NCBI GenBank assembly: GCA_030615975.1
Contig: JAUWYH010000121.1
Coordinates: forward strand, 1 to 5,143
Length of the DNA stretch: 5,143 nucleotides
Origin: Candidatus Aminicenantota bacterium
GTDB taxonomy: Bacteria; Acidobacteriota; Aminicenantia; Aminicenantales; Aminicenantaceae
Reading direction: 5' to 3'
Numbering within the stretch: the stretch's first letter is position 1; each line of letters opens with the position of its first letter. This document shows positions 1 to 4,860 of the stretch, in pieces. The position numbers were made by a program, and so were the translations under genes. The notes below the pieces were generated by a model. It saw only the letters and a program-made list of their open reading frames with translations. It searched no databases and was not told the DNA's origin.

Positions 1-4
1 GCAT
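1..4 (-). CDS. Possible start of a divergent gene (start codon only)
   Basis: Reading the minus strand, an ATG occupies positions 4-2. It is preceded by GAGGTGA (complement of 11-17), a very good Shine-Dalgarno match, with a 6-nt spacer. A promoter-like pair lies further upstream on the same strand (63-35). Only the start codon is inside the window, so nothing can be said about the product. The support is the spacing and quality of the ribosome binding site together with the promoter. The alternative is that this is chance in AT-rich intergenic DNA. Confidence 0.3.
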
Positions 5-34
5 TCTTTTTCACCTCATAATAAATCTTTTTTT

Positions 35-63
35 ATTTTAACAATTCATCTCAGACAAATCAA
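35..63 (-). promoter_or_regulatory. Putative sigma70 promoter for the divergent left-edge gene
   Basis: On the minus strand TTGATT (63-58, 4/6 to TTGACA) and TAAAAT (40-35, 5/6 to TATAAT) are separated by exactly 17 bp. Transcription would start near position 28 and give a leader of about 24 nt containing the GAGGTGA ribosome binding site. The -35 box touches the first unit of the octamer repeat array. AT-rich sequence makes chance matches common, so confidence is modest. Confidence 0.35.
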
Positions 64-133
64 CAATTTAACAGTGTAACAATATAACAGTTTAGCAGTG
101 TAATAGTGTAACAGTATAACAATGAAACAATTT
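62..133 (+). repeat. Degenerate 8-bp tandem repeat array
   Basis: Nine consecutive octamers keep an 8-bp phase: AACAATTT, AACAGTGT, AACAATAT, AACAGTTT, AGCAGTGT, AATAGTGT, AACAGTAT, AACAATGA, AACAATTT. The consensus is about AACARTRT, and the unit before it (54-61) is a weaker match. The array contains the upstream ATG at 122 and continues two units past it, so the first codons of that reading of the ligase gene are repeat sequence. It fills the spacer between the possible divergent gene and the polysaccharide operon. Its function is unknown. Confidence 0.85.
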
Positions 134-1618
134 AATAAGGAAAAAAAAGTACGGAAAAGGAACGATAGTATTTCCCTTTCGAAGAAGGACAGGATGTGCA
201 GGAAGATAATTGAATACGGCATTCTTGGAGTAATTGTTTTTAGTCCGCTGCCGGCAGCATCGGTATACGAATGGTCGATCCTGGTGATAGAACTTGCGGT
301 GTTGGTGATGATAGCTGCCTATTTTATAATGAAAGAAAAACCACAGACGAATGAGCTTCTTTCTTTTTCGCTTAAATGGCCCAGGTACTTGTTTGTGGGT
401 CTCTTTGTTTTCATTTTTATTCAAATCATCCCTTTGCCCGGTTTTTTAGTCAAAATCTTTTCTCCGAATATTCATTCATTTCAGAATCTTTTCTCTTCGA
501 ATTTTTCAGGAATTAAGTTCATGAGCCTCTCTTTGATTCCTTCGCACACAATTCGGGAGGGGCTTGAACTACTTTCCTATTTTCTGCTCGGATTTCTCAT
601 AGTGAAGACTGTAATGAAGCGGCGGCAGATTATGAGGATTTTTTATGCGCTGGTCATCATGGGGGTTTTTGAAGCATTTTACGGAATGTTCGAGCTTTAC
701 AATAAGAATCCTCGGATTCTGTTTTACAAAAAGATATATAGTTTAGATACAGTATCAGGAACTTTTGTCAATAGAAACCATCTTTCCGGCTACCTGGAGA
801 TGATTGTTCCTCTAGCCATCGGGTTAATCATAGCCAGGGTAAACCTTTCTTCTTTGGCCGGACTGAAATGGAGGGAGAAAGTCCTTCGCATGTCTGAAAA
901 GGGGGTTGCGATCAATCTGATTATCTCTGCAGGCATCATAGTCATGGCTCTGGCGATTATCTTTTCTAAATCTCGCTCTGGAGTTTTTCTTCTGGTTTTT
1001 ACTTTTATTCTCTTTTTTGAACTAACTGTCTTGTATTTTAGCAAGATGACACATCAGCAAAAATGGACAAAGAATTTTCTTAAAGTTAGTTTTCTAATCA
1101 TCATTTTTATTTCTCTTTATATTGGAATCGGTTCTGTTATTGAAAGATTTGCTCTGGATAAACTTCTCCATGAAGGAAGGCCGGTTTTATGGAGTAATGT
1201 GACAGCAGTTGTTGGGAATTTTCCCCTGGCCGGGACAGGGTTGGGGACATTTGCTTCTGTTTATCCGGCTTATGAGGAGACCGCGAGACCTGGCCATCTC
1301 TCCCATGCGCATAATGACTACCTTGAATATTTATCAGAGCTTGGGATTTTGGGCCTGATTATGCTTTTTGGGGGGATAGCTTTTATGGTTGTCAGCTCAT
1401 TTCTTATCTGGCGGGTAAGGAGACATCCAGAAGTGAAAGGGCTGGCCCTGGGAGGGATTGTTGCGATTGCGGCCATTCTGATTCACAGCATTGCTGATTT
1501 TAATTTGCATATCCCGGCGAATATGGTGCTGTTTTCTGTGGTGGTGTCGATGACAATGGTCACAGCATTCTATAAAAGGAGCGAGAAAAGCGAAAACTAC
1601 AAAGAAAGAAAGAGATGA
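122..1618 (+). CDS. O-antigen ligase / polymerase family membrane protein (Wzy_C domain)
   Basis: This is a multi-pass inner-membrane protein of 498 aa with roughly a dozen hydrophobic segments, starting near residues 28, 48, 88, 148, 170, 224, 262, 286, 320, 408, 440 and 466. Family-type motifs are visible: GTFVNRNHLSGYLEM (213-227), SKSRSG (282-287), a segment with R353, W357 and GTGLGTF (371-377), HAHNDYLEYLSELG (395-408), and H455/D459 near the end. These place it in the WaaL/Wzy superfamily (Wzy_C, PF04932), which joins or polymerises lipid-linked glycans on the periplasmic side. The acceptor glycan cannot be told from sequence. The stop overlaps the next gene by ATGA. The start is uncertain: ATG 122 sits in an octamer array without a Shine-Dalgarno and adds 24 charged residues, whereas ATG 194 (Met25) has AAGGA upstream and begins near the first membrane helix, as is usual in the family. 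Confidence 0.9.
   Translation: MKQFNKEKKVRKRNDSISLSKKDRMCRKIIEYGILGVIVFSPLPAASVYEWSILVIELAVLVMIAAYFIMKEKPQTNELLSFSLKWPRYLFVGLFVFIFIQIIPLPGFLVKIFSPNIHSFQNLFSSNFSGIKFMSLSLIPSHTIREGLELLSYFLLGFLIVKTVMKRRQIMRIFYALVIMGVFEAFYGMFELYNKNPRILFYKKIYSLDTVSGTFVNRNHLSGYLEMIVPLAIGLIIARVNLSSLAGLKWREKVLRMSEKGVAINLIISAGIIVMALAIIFSKSRSGVFLLVFTFILFFELTVLYFSKMTHQQKWTKNFLKVSFLIIIFISLYIGIGSVIERFALDKLLHEGRPVLWSNVTAVVGNFPLAGTGLGTFASVYPAYEETARPGHLSHAHNDYLEYLSELGILGLIMLFGGIAFMVVSSFLIWRVRRHPEVKGLALGGIVAIAAILIHSIADFNLHIPANMVLFSVVVSMTMVTAFYKRSEKSENYKERKR
185..196 (+). promoter_or_regulatory. Ribosome binding site supporting an internal start at 194
   Basis: AAGGA (185-189) lies 4 nt before an in-frame ATG at 194-196, giving a product of 474 aa starting MCRKIIEYGILG. 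No comparable purine-rich site precedes ATG 122, whose upstream sequence is the octamer array. The 4-nt spacer is slightly short, so this is supportive but not conclusive. Confidence 0.5.
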
Positions 1619-3318
1619 TGAATTTTAAGAGATTGCTCTCATTGACTGCAATTGCTGTGATTGGAATAATCAATATTCTTATTTACTGTAATAGTCATTT
1701 TTATTATAGGGCGAAGGAGAAAATTGAAGATTCTGAGAAGAAAATAAAAACGCTTGAAAGAGCGAATCTGTTTTATCCCTCTAATGACCTCGTCTTTTAT
1801 GAACTGGGAAAGGCGTATTTTGATGTAGGAATAAGAAACCTTTACGATAAGGATAGAAGCCACGCTTTTCTTCAGAAATCCATCCAGAATTTCACCCGGT
1901 CTTTAAGAATCAATCCTGCCTCTTACTTTTGCCATTTTGATCTGGCTCAATCTCTCCTTTATATAAGCTATCTCTCTCCTGACTTTGATGCCAACTACTA
2001 TGATGAGTACAAGAAAGCTGCTCTCCTTGCTGGCCACGACAGCCAGATTTATTATGAGGTAGGAAGAATACTTCTTTCCCATTGGCCCGCTCTTTCAGAA
2101 GAAGACAAGGACTTTACCCTGGAGATTTTGAGAGAAATACTCAAAAGAAAAGAAAGAGAAAAGCTCCAGGCTGTTATGCAGATCTGGGAGATGAATGTTA
2201 AAGATTATGAAGTCATGGAAAGAATTCTACCTGAGGATGCAGGAATTTATCGGATGTATGCAAAGTTTATCGGTGAGAAAAACCTCTCCTGCGAGGAGAG
2301 GCAGAGGATTCTGGTGGAGGCGGAGCTTTTGGAATTTGAGAGGGCGAAAGATGAGTATCATTCAGGAGAGAGGGAGTTTCGGTATTACCGGTTGAAAGAA
2401 GCATTCAATCATTTTACAGCAAGTTTGAGGATCCTTGAAAGAATAAATTTTTACCAGAATCTGGCAGGCAGGAATCCGATAAATGTTGAGGAATTTAATA
2501 ATTTGAAGAAGTCTGCTTGCTTGAATCTGGTGAAATGCCGCCTTGAGGAAGGGCGAGAGTTGAAGGAGGTTGAAGGCACTTTGCGAAGGTATTTGGCCCT
2601 GGAGAATGCGGTGGCTGTAGTTGGCGAGCTTGAATCTTACCTTAGGAGGCAGGATTTAATAGAAGAAAAATTGGGTGCAAGCTTAAGTGATTTGGGGCAT
2701 CTCTCTTTCCAGATGCTCCTTTACTTCAAACAGAATCGATACAGAGACATCATGAGGGTAGGTCGCCTTCTCAACCAGAGCTTTGTTGTTGTACCTGAAG
2801 AGAAGAAAGATGCCTATGTGAGGGTTTTGCACCTTGTCGGCGATTCTTTTCAGAAAGTAGATTATATATATGACGCCGGCGAAATTTACCAGAAAGCTCT
2901 GGAGATTTACCCTGATAATCTGGGGACTTTGTTGAGGATTCGCCAGAATTATGAGCGGCTGAATGAGGAAGAAAAGATTCAGCAGATAGATGAGAAAATA
3001 GAAAAATTGTTAGCGCCGAGAGAGGTGAGGCTTAAAAATTCTGCGATAAATAAGGGAAGAAGTTTCGCTCGTACATTGACCCTTGATGGAAAGACGATTG
3101 TTTTGGATTTTCATTTTAAGAAGGACAAAGAGGAGAGCGGTTTTGTGCCTTTGATTTCTGTTTTTTTTAATGGCTATGTTGTCTGGGAAGATTATTTGAA
3201 AGAAAATGTCATCTCTATTTCATTGAAATCCAAAATCGGAAAGAATACTCTTGTAGTTGCGCCAGTGAACAGGTCAGTGGATCTGTTAAAGATAAGCTAC
3301 CGAGCGACAGGTTCGTAA
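1615..3318 (+). CDS. Membrane-anchored TPR-repeat protein of the polysaccharide operon
   Basis: A 567-aa protein of unproven function. Residues 7-25 form one hydrophobic helix after a basic start, which looks like an uncleaved anchor placing the rest in the periplasm. TPR-like helical pairs follow at about 45-155 (for example YELGKAYFDVG and FTRSLRINP), again near 255-275, and most clearly at 397-450 (AGEIYQKALEIYPDN). Residues 470-567 look different: alternating hydrophobic strands (TIVLDFHF, LISVFFNGYVVW, NTLVVAP) suggest a small beta-sandwich, possibly carbohydrate-binding. The gene starts inside the stop of the ligase gene (ATGA, 1615-1618), with a second ATG at 1618, which implies translational coupling. 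In many related proteins the Wzy_C domain and a TPR tail are one chain, so this is probably the partner or accessory subunit of the ligase, for example a scaffold or chain-length factor. That role is inference. Confidence 0.8.
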   Translation: MMNFKRLLSLTAIAVIGIINILIYCNSHFYYRAKEKIEDSEKKIKTLERANLFYPSNDLVFYELGKAYFDVGIRNLYDKDRSHAFLQKSIQNFTRSLRINPASYFCHFDLAQSLLYISYLSPDFDANYYDEYKKAALLAGHDSQIYYEVGRILLSHWPALSEEDKDFTLEILREILKRKEREKLQAVMQIWEMNVKDYEVMERILPEDAGIYRMYAKFIGEKNLSCEERQRILVEAELLEFERAKDEYHSGEREFRYYRLKEAFNHFTASLRILERINFYQNLAGRNPINVEEFNNLKKSACLNLVKCRLEEGRELKEVEGTLRRYLALENAVAVVGELESYLRRQDLIEEKLGASLSDLGHLSFQMLLYFKQNRYRDIMRVGRLLNQSFVVVPEEKKDAYVRVLHLVGDSFQKVDYIYDAGEIYQKALEIYPDNLGTLLRIRQNYERLNEEEKIQQIDEKIEKLLAPREVRLKNSAINKGRSFARTLTLDGKTIVLDFHFKKDKEESGFVPLISVFFNGYVVWEDYLKENVISISLKSKIGKNTLVVAPVNRSVDLLKISYRATGS

Positions 3319-3351
3319 GAAGGAAAACGTAAAGGATAAAGAGGGATCAAA

Positions 3352-3370
3352 TACGAAATTTTTATTCGTA
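3352..3370 (+). other. Inverted repeat TACGAA-N7-TTCGTA
   Basis: TACGAA (3352-3357) and TTCGTA (3365-3370) form a perfect 6-bp inverted repeat with a 7-nt spacer, followed by AAATTTTTCG. It lies 33 nt after the TPR gene stop and 10 nt before the -35 box of the next promoter. It could be a weak terminator of the polysaccharide operon or an operator for the downstream gene. The low G+C of the stem argues against an efficient terminator, and nothing in the sequence decides between the two. Confidence 0.35.
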
Positions 3371-3380
3371 AATTTTTCGA

Positions 3381-3409
3381 TTGACAAAGGAAGCTGAGTT
3401 TTATATTAT
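3381..3409 (+). promoter_or_regulatory. Strong sigma70-type promoter
   Basis: TTGACA (3381-3386, 6/6) and TATTAT (3404-3409, 5/6) are separated by 17 bp, the optimal distance. Transcription should start near 3415-3418, giving a leader of about 20 nt that contains the AAGGAGG ribosome binding site (3424-3430) of the 3436 gene. This indicates that the small secreted-protein gene is expressed independently of the upstream operon. Confidence 0.75.
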
Positions 3410-3435
3410 AACCCACACCTTATAAGGAGGGAACC

Positions 3436-4059
3436 ATGACAAGAGGCGTCAGATCAAAACCAGTAGCAATTTTGTTGATTTTTTCTTTCATTCTGTTTTA
3501 CTCGCCACATGTCTTAAAAGCACAGGGTAAAAGTAATGGAAATTTAATCGGATTTGTCTACGACAAGGATGGAACTACACCTTTAGAAGGAGCAGTCGTT
3601 AAGCTCAGAAATGTCTCCACTGGTGCTGTTCATGAAAGCAGCAAAACCGACAAGCTGGGAATCTTTAAGATTGAAGGAATCGATAGAGGGTTGTACGTTG
3701 TCGGTTTGAGCTTAAAAGAAGGAGATTTCAACGTAGAGAATTTGATCGGAATTAGGGCAAACGAAACAGCGAAGGTTTCTATTGCTTTAAAACCGATGAT
3801 TCAGCAAGGAGCCGATGTTAAAAAAGACAAGAGATGTCCTCGAGGAGATTGGTATATTCCTGAAGTCGAAGGCGAATGCGATGAAGGTTATGTCTGGAAT
3901 TTAGAGAAAAAAAGATGTGAATGTAAAAAAAGAAGAGGTTTTGCCGCCTTCTTTGCAACCCCATTAGGTATTGCACTTATTATTGCTGCCACCTCTGCAA
4001 CTGTCTATGGTGTTGTAACATTGGTTACACCAGCAGAAGAATCGCCGTTTAAAAAGTAA
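3436..4059 (+). CDS. Secreted carboxypeptidase-regulatory-like domain protein with C-terminal membrane helix
   Basis: A 207-aa exported protein of unknown role. Residues 1-29 are a signal peptide (basic N-end, hydrophobic core 10-22, likely cut after LKA at 29). Residues 35-120 match the transthyretin-like CarboxypepD_reg fold (PF13620 type): GFVYDKDGTTPLEGAVVKL, the central TDKLGIFKIEGIDRGLY and a final strand ending near ALKPM. A short module with four cysteines (C134, C148, C161, C163) follows, spaced C-x13-C-x12-C-x-C, with a GYVWN motif resembling small disulfide modules. Residues 170-197 are one hydrophobic helix and the tail is only TPAEESPFKK. The start is firm: AAGGAGG with a 5-nt spacer and a strong promoter just upstream. 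The domain alone is not catalytic; in surface proteins it usually serves as a structural or binding module. KKRR (164-167) lies on the presumed periplasmic side of the helix, against the positive-inside rule. Confidence 0.85.
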   Translation: MTRGVRSKPVAILLIFSFILFYSPHVLKAQGKSNGNLIGFVYDKDGTTPLEGAVVKLRNVSTGAVHESSKTDKLGIFKIEGIDRGLYVVGLSLKEGDFNVENLIGIRANETAKVSIALKPMIQQGADVKKDKRCPRGDWYIPEVEGECDEGYVWNLEKKRCECKKRRGFAAFFATPLGIALIIAATSATVYGVVTLVTPAEESPFKK

Positions 4060-4148
4060 AGAGCAAAACGGGAAAAGAAAGAAGCTCAGATTAGCGAGCC
4101 TTTATAAGGTAATGCTAACGTAAAAATTAAGGATCATCTCCCAAAAAG

Positions 4149-4176
4149 TTGAAAAATAATATAAGAGACATATAAT
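4149..4176 (+). promoter_or_regulatory. Promoter-like site carried by the left element copy
   Basis: TTGAAA (4149-4154, 4/6) and TATAAT (4171-4176, 6/6) are separated by 16 bp. The same pair at the same spacing is present in the right copy. Transcription would begin near 4183 and run through the GAAA hairpin to the intrinsic terminator at 4366-4397, predicting a non-coding transcript of about 215 nt. Confidence 0.5.
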
Positions 4177-4185
4177 TAAGCTGTC

Positions 4186-4205
4186 ATTCCCGCGAAAGCG
4201 GGAAT
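4186..4205 (+). repeat. REP/dRS3-like hairpin with GAAA loop (left copy)
   Basis: ATTCCCGC (4186-4193) and GCGGGAAT (4198-4205) form a perfect 8-bp stem closed by a GAAA (GNRA-type) tetraloop. The sequence fits the ATTCCC-N8-GGGAAT pattern known from the dRS3 repeats of Neisseria. Similar palindromes are common intergenic repeats in many bacteria, so the resemblance does not imply relatedness. Confidence 0.8.
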
Positions 4206-4365
4206 CTAGAAAAAGGGCTTGGAAGTTAAAAATAATTGAAAAAGGAAATCCGCAATTAGTTGATTTATATGAAAGCATATGCGGATAGTCCTGGATTCCT
4301 GATTCTTAACGTAGAATAAAAATTAAGGAGTAAACAGCAAGGTATAAAACTCCAAACGAAAAATG

Positions 4366-4397
4366 AAGGGCTCGATCTCCGATCGGGCCTTTTTTTT
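4366..4397 (+). terminator. Intrinsic (Rho-independent) terminator
   Basis: AAGGGCTCGATC (4366-4377) pairs with GATCGGGCCTTT (4381-4392) around a TCC loop. This gives a 12-bp stem with two G-T wobbles, followed by an uninterrupted run of eight T (4390-4397). It is the best terminator in the window. It most likely ends transcripts of the 3436 gene, and any transcript started inside the left miniature element. Confidence 0.85.
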
Positions 4398-4430
4398 ATT
4401 GGCTAGAGATCAGGACTACAACTCCTACCG

Positions 4431-4460
4431 TTTACACTTTGCCCTTTACTTCACTATATT
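4431..4460 (+). promoter_or_regulatory. Putative promoter displaced from the last gene by the right element
   Basis: TTTACA (4431-4436, 5/6) and TATATT (4455-4460, 5/6) are separated by 18 bp, just after the terminator. The predicted start near 4467 lies 15 bp before the right miniature element. With the element and one target duplication removed, the leader to ATG 4861 would be about 39 nt, a normal length, so this is probably the native promoter of that gene. Confidence 0.5.
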
Positions 4461-4500
4461 ATCAATATAGAAATTTATTTTAGGTTCATCTCCCAATTAG

Positions 4501-4528
4501 TTGAAAAATAATATAAGAGACATATAAT
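4501..4528 (+). promoter_or_regulatory. Promoter-like site carried by the right element copy
   Basis: TTGAAA (4501-4506) lies within the terminal repeat, and TATAAT (4523-4528) follows after 16 bp, exactly as in the left copy. No terminator is seen between here and the gene at 4861, so transcription starting near 4535 would give that gene a structured leader of about 326 nt. Confidence 0.5.
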
Positions 4529-4541
4529 TAAGCTGTTATCA

Positions 4542-4614
4542 CCGCCCCTTTTTGTCATTCCCGCTCCTTTTCATGCACGCCCCTTTTTATTATTACTGCT
4601 CCTTTTTGTCATTC
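4542..4614 (+). repeat. Four degenerate 17-19 bp CT-rich units
   Basis: Units begin at 4542, 4561, 4578 and 4596 with consensus near CYGCYCCTTTTTGTCATTC. The last unit runs into the head of the REP-like palindrome at 4607. The left element copy has only a single CTGTCATTCCCGC at the equivalent place, so this block of about 72 bp is an expansion specific to the right copy. Confidence 0.7.
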
Positions 4615-4656
4615 CTGCGAAAGCAGGAATCCAGAAATATGAAAAAGAAAATCCAC

Positions 4657-4692
4657 AATGGATTGATTTATATTAATGGATTGATTTATATT
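4657..4692 (+). repeat. Perfect 18-bp tandem duplication
   Basis: AATGGATTGATTTATATT is repeated twice without change (4657-4674 and 4675-4692). The left element copy has a single diverged version (around 4254-4270), so the duplication arose in the right copy and is recent enough to be identical. Confidence 0.9.
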
Positions 4693-4718
4693 AAGGTATA
4701 TGCAGATAGTCTTGGATT

Positions 4719-4766
4719 CCTGTACCTGCTACCCGCCTCCGCGGGCACAGGCTTCGCAGGTACAGG
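4719..4766 (+). repeat. Nested GC-rich stem-loop
   Basis: CCTGTACCTGC (4719-4729) and GCAGGTACAGG (4756-4766) form a perfect 11-bp stem. Inside the loop CCCGC (4732-4736) and GCGGG (4741-4745) form a second 5-bp stem around CTCC. ACAGGCTTCG occurs twice in tandem (4747-4756 and 4762-4771). The segment is much richer in G+C than its surroundings. There is no T-run after it, so it is not a classic terminator. Confidence 0.75.
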
Positions 4767-4860
4767 CTTCGAAGGAATGACATTCTGTAAAGAAGGTATT
4801 AATTTTTTCAACTAAATGGGAGATGAACCTTATTTTATGATTTGTTAGCATTTAGAAGAA

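Larger units (their letters stand above)
4130..4300 (+). mobile_element. Miniature element, left copy, right end missing
   Basis: The first 55 bp (4130-4184) match 4482-4536 of the complete copy with only 3 mismatches (AGGATCATCTCCCA against AGGTTCATCTCCCA, plus two near the GTTGAAAAA). The interior also matches: the GAAA hairpin (4186-4205), a TTGATTTATAT stretch, and GATAGTCCTGGATTCCTG ending at 4300. Beyond that point similarity stops, and the mirror-image terminal repeat expected at the right end is absent. No transposase is encoded, so this is a truncated non-autonomous element. It lies between the 3436 gene and the terminator at 4366; without it the terminator would sit about 110 nt after the stop codon. 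Confidence 0.75.
4121..4329 (+). repeat. 13-bp direct repeats flanking the left miniature element
   Basis: TAAAAATTAAGGA occurs identically at 4121-4133 and 4317-4329. The similarity extends upstream as TAACGTA before each copy (4116-4122 and 4307-4313), with a 4-nt insertion on the right. The left copy overlaps the element end (AGGA of 4130-4133). The pair could be a target duplication, the footprint of a recombination that removed the right terminus, or a host duplication. Confidence 0.55.
4607..4782 (+). repeat. REP-like composite palindrome nested in the right element
   Basis: TGTCATTCCT (4607-4616) and AGGAATGACA (4773-4782) form the outer inverted repeat. Within it are the hairpin ATTCCTGC-GAAA-GCAGGAAT (4611-4630), a segment pairing CAGGAATCCA (4624-4633) with TGGATTCCTG (4713-4722), and the stem at 4719-4766. 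This layout matches the common bacterial intergenic repeat type that starts TCATTCC and ends GGAATGA. Confidence 0.75.
4482..4830 (+). mobile_element. Complete miniature inverted-repeat element (349 bp)
   Basis: The ends are inverted repeats of 27 bp with one mismatch: AGGTTCATCTCCCA, then A or T, then TTAGTTGAAAAA (4482-4508, and the complement of 4830-4804). TATTTT occurs directly on each side (4476-4481 and 4831-4836), a likely 6-bp target duplication. No transposase is encoded; the only open frame inside (4552-4815) reads through palindromes and tandem repeats. Inside are a promoter-like site, a CT-rich repeat block, a REP-like palindromic segment and an 18-bp tandem duplication. The family of the mobilising transposase cannot be named from these ends. 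Confidence 0.85.

Noticed and set aside
1..21. C-terminal end of an upstream plus-strand gene stopping at TAA 19-21
   Set aside because: Only six codons are visible and any frame ends soon in this AT-rich stretch; the minus-strand ribosome binding site is a better explanation.
62..133. CRISPR-like array
   Set aside because: The units are 8 bp with no spacers, so it is a simple degenerate tandem repeat.
92..424. Minus-strand open frame opposite the start of the ligase gene
   Set aside because: It overlaps the well-supported membrane protein; its low-complexity basic and aromatic composition is that of a shadow frame, and its 3' part covers the octamer array.
790..1044. Minus-strand open frame inside the ligase gene
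   Set aside because: The plus strand here encodes conserved family motifs; this antisense frame has no ribosome binding site or recognisable domain.
1639..1863. Minus-strand open frame inside the TPR gene
   Set aside because: It is antisense to the membrane anchor and first TPR region and has no independent support.
2195..2395. Second plus-strand frame inside the TPR gene
   Set aside because: It is an out-of-frame shadow of a continuous 567-aa gene; there is no sign of a frameshift in the main frame.
4719..4766. Terminator at the 11-bp stem in the right element
   Set aside because: The stem is strong but the following bases contain no T-run, so an intrinsic terminator is not supported.
4552..4815. 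Open frame of 87 codons on the plus strand with ATG start
   Set aside because: It lies wholly inside the right miniature element and reads through its palindromes and the 18-bp duplication (NGLIYI twice). Peptides like FLRKQESR are typical false products of TCATTCC-type intergenic repeats. There is no ribosome binding site and no domain.
4805..4836. Outward promoter in the right end of the element (TTCAAC-N18-TATTTT)
   Set aside because: Only 3/6 and 4/6 matches, and the -10 would be the target duplication itself; too weak to report.
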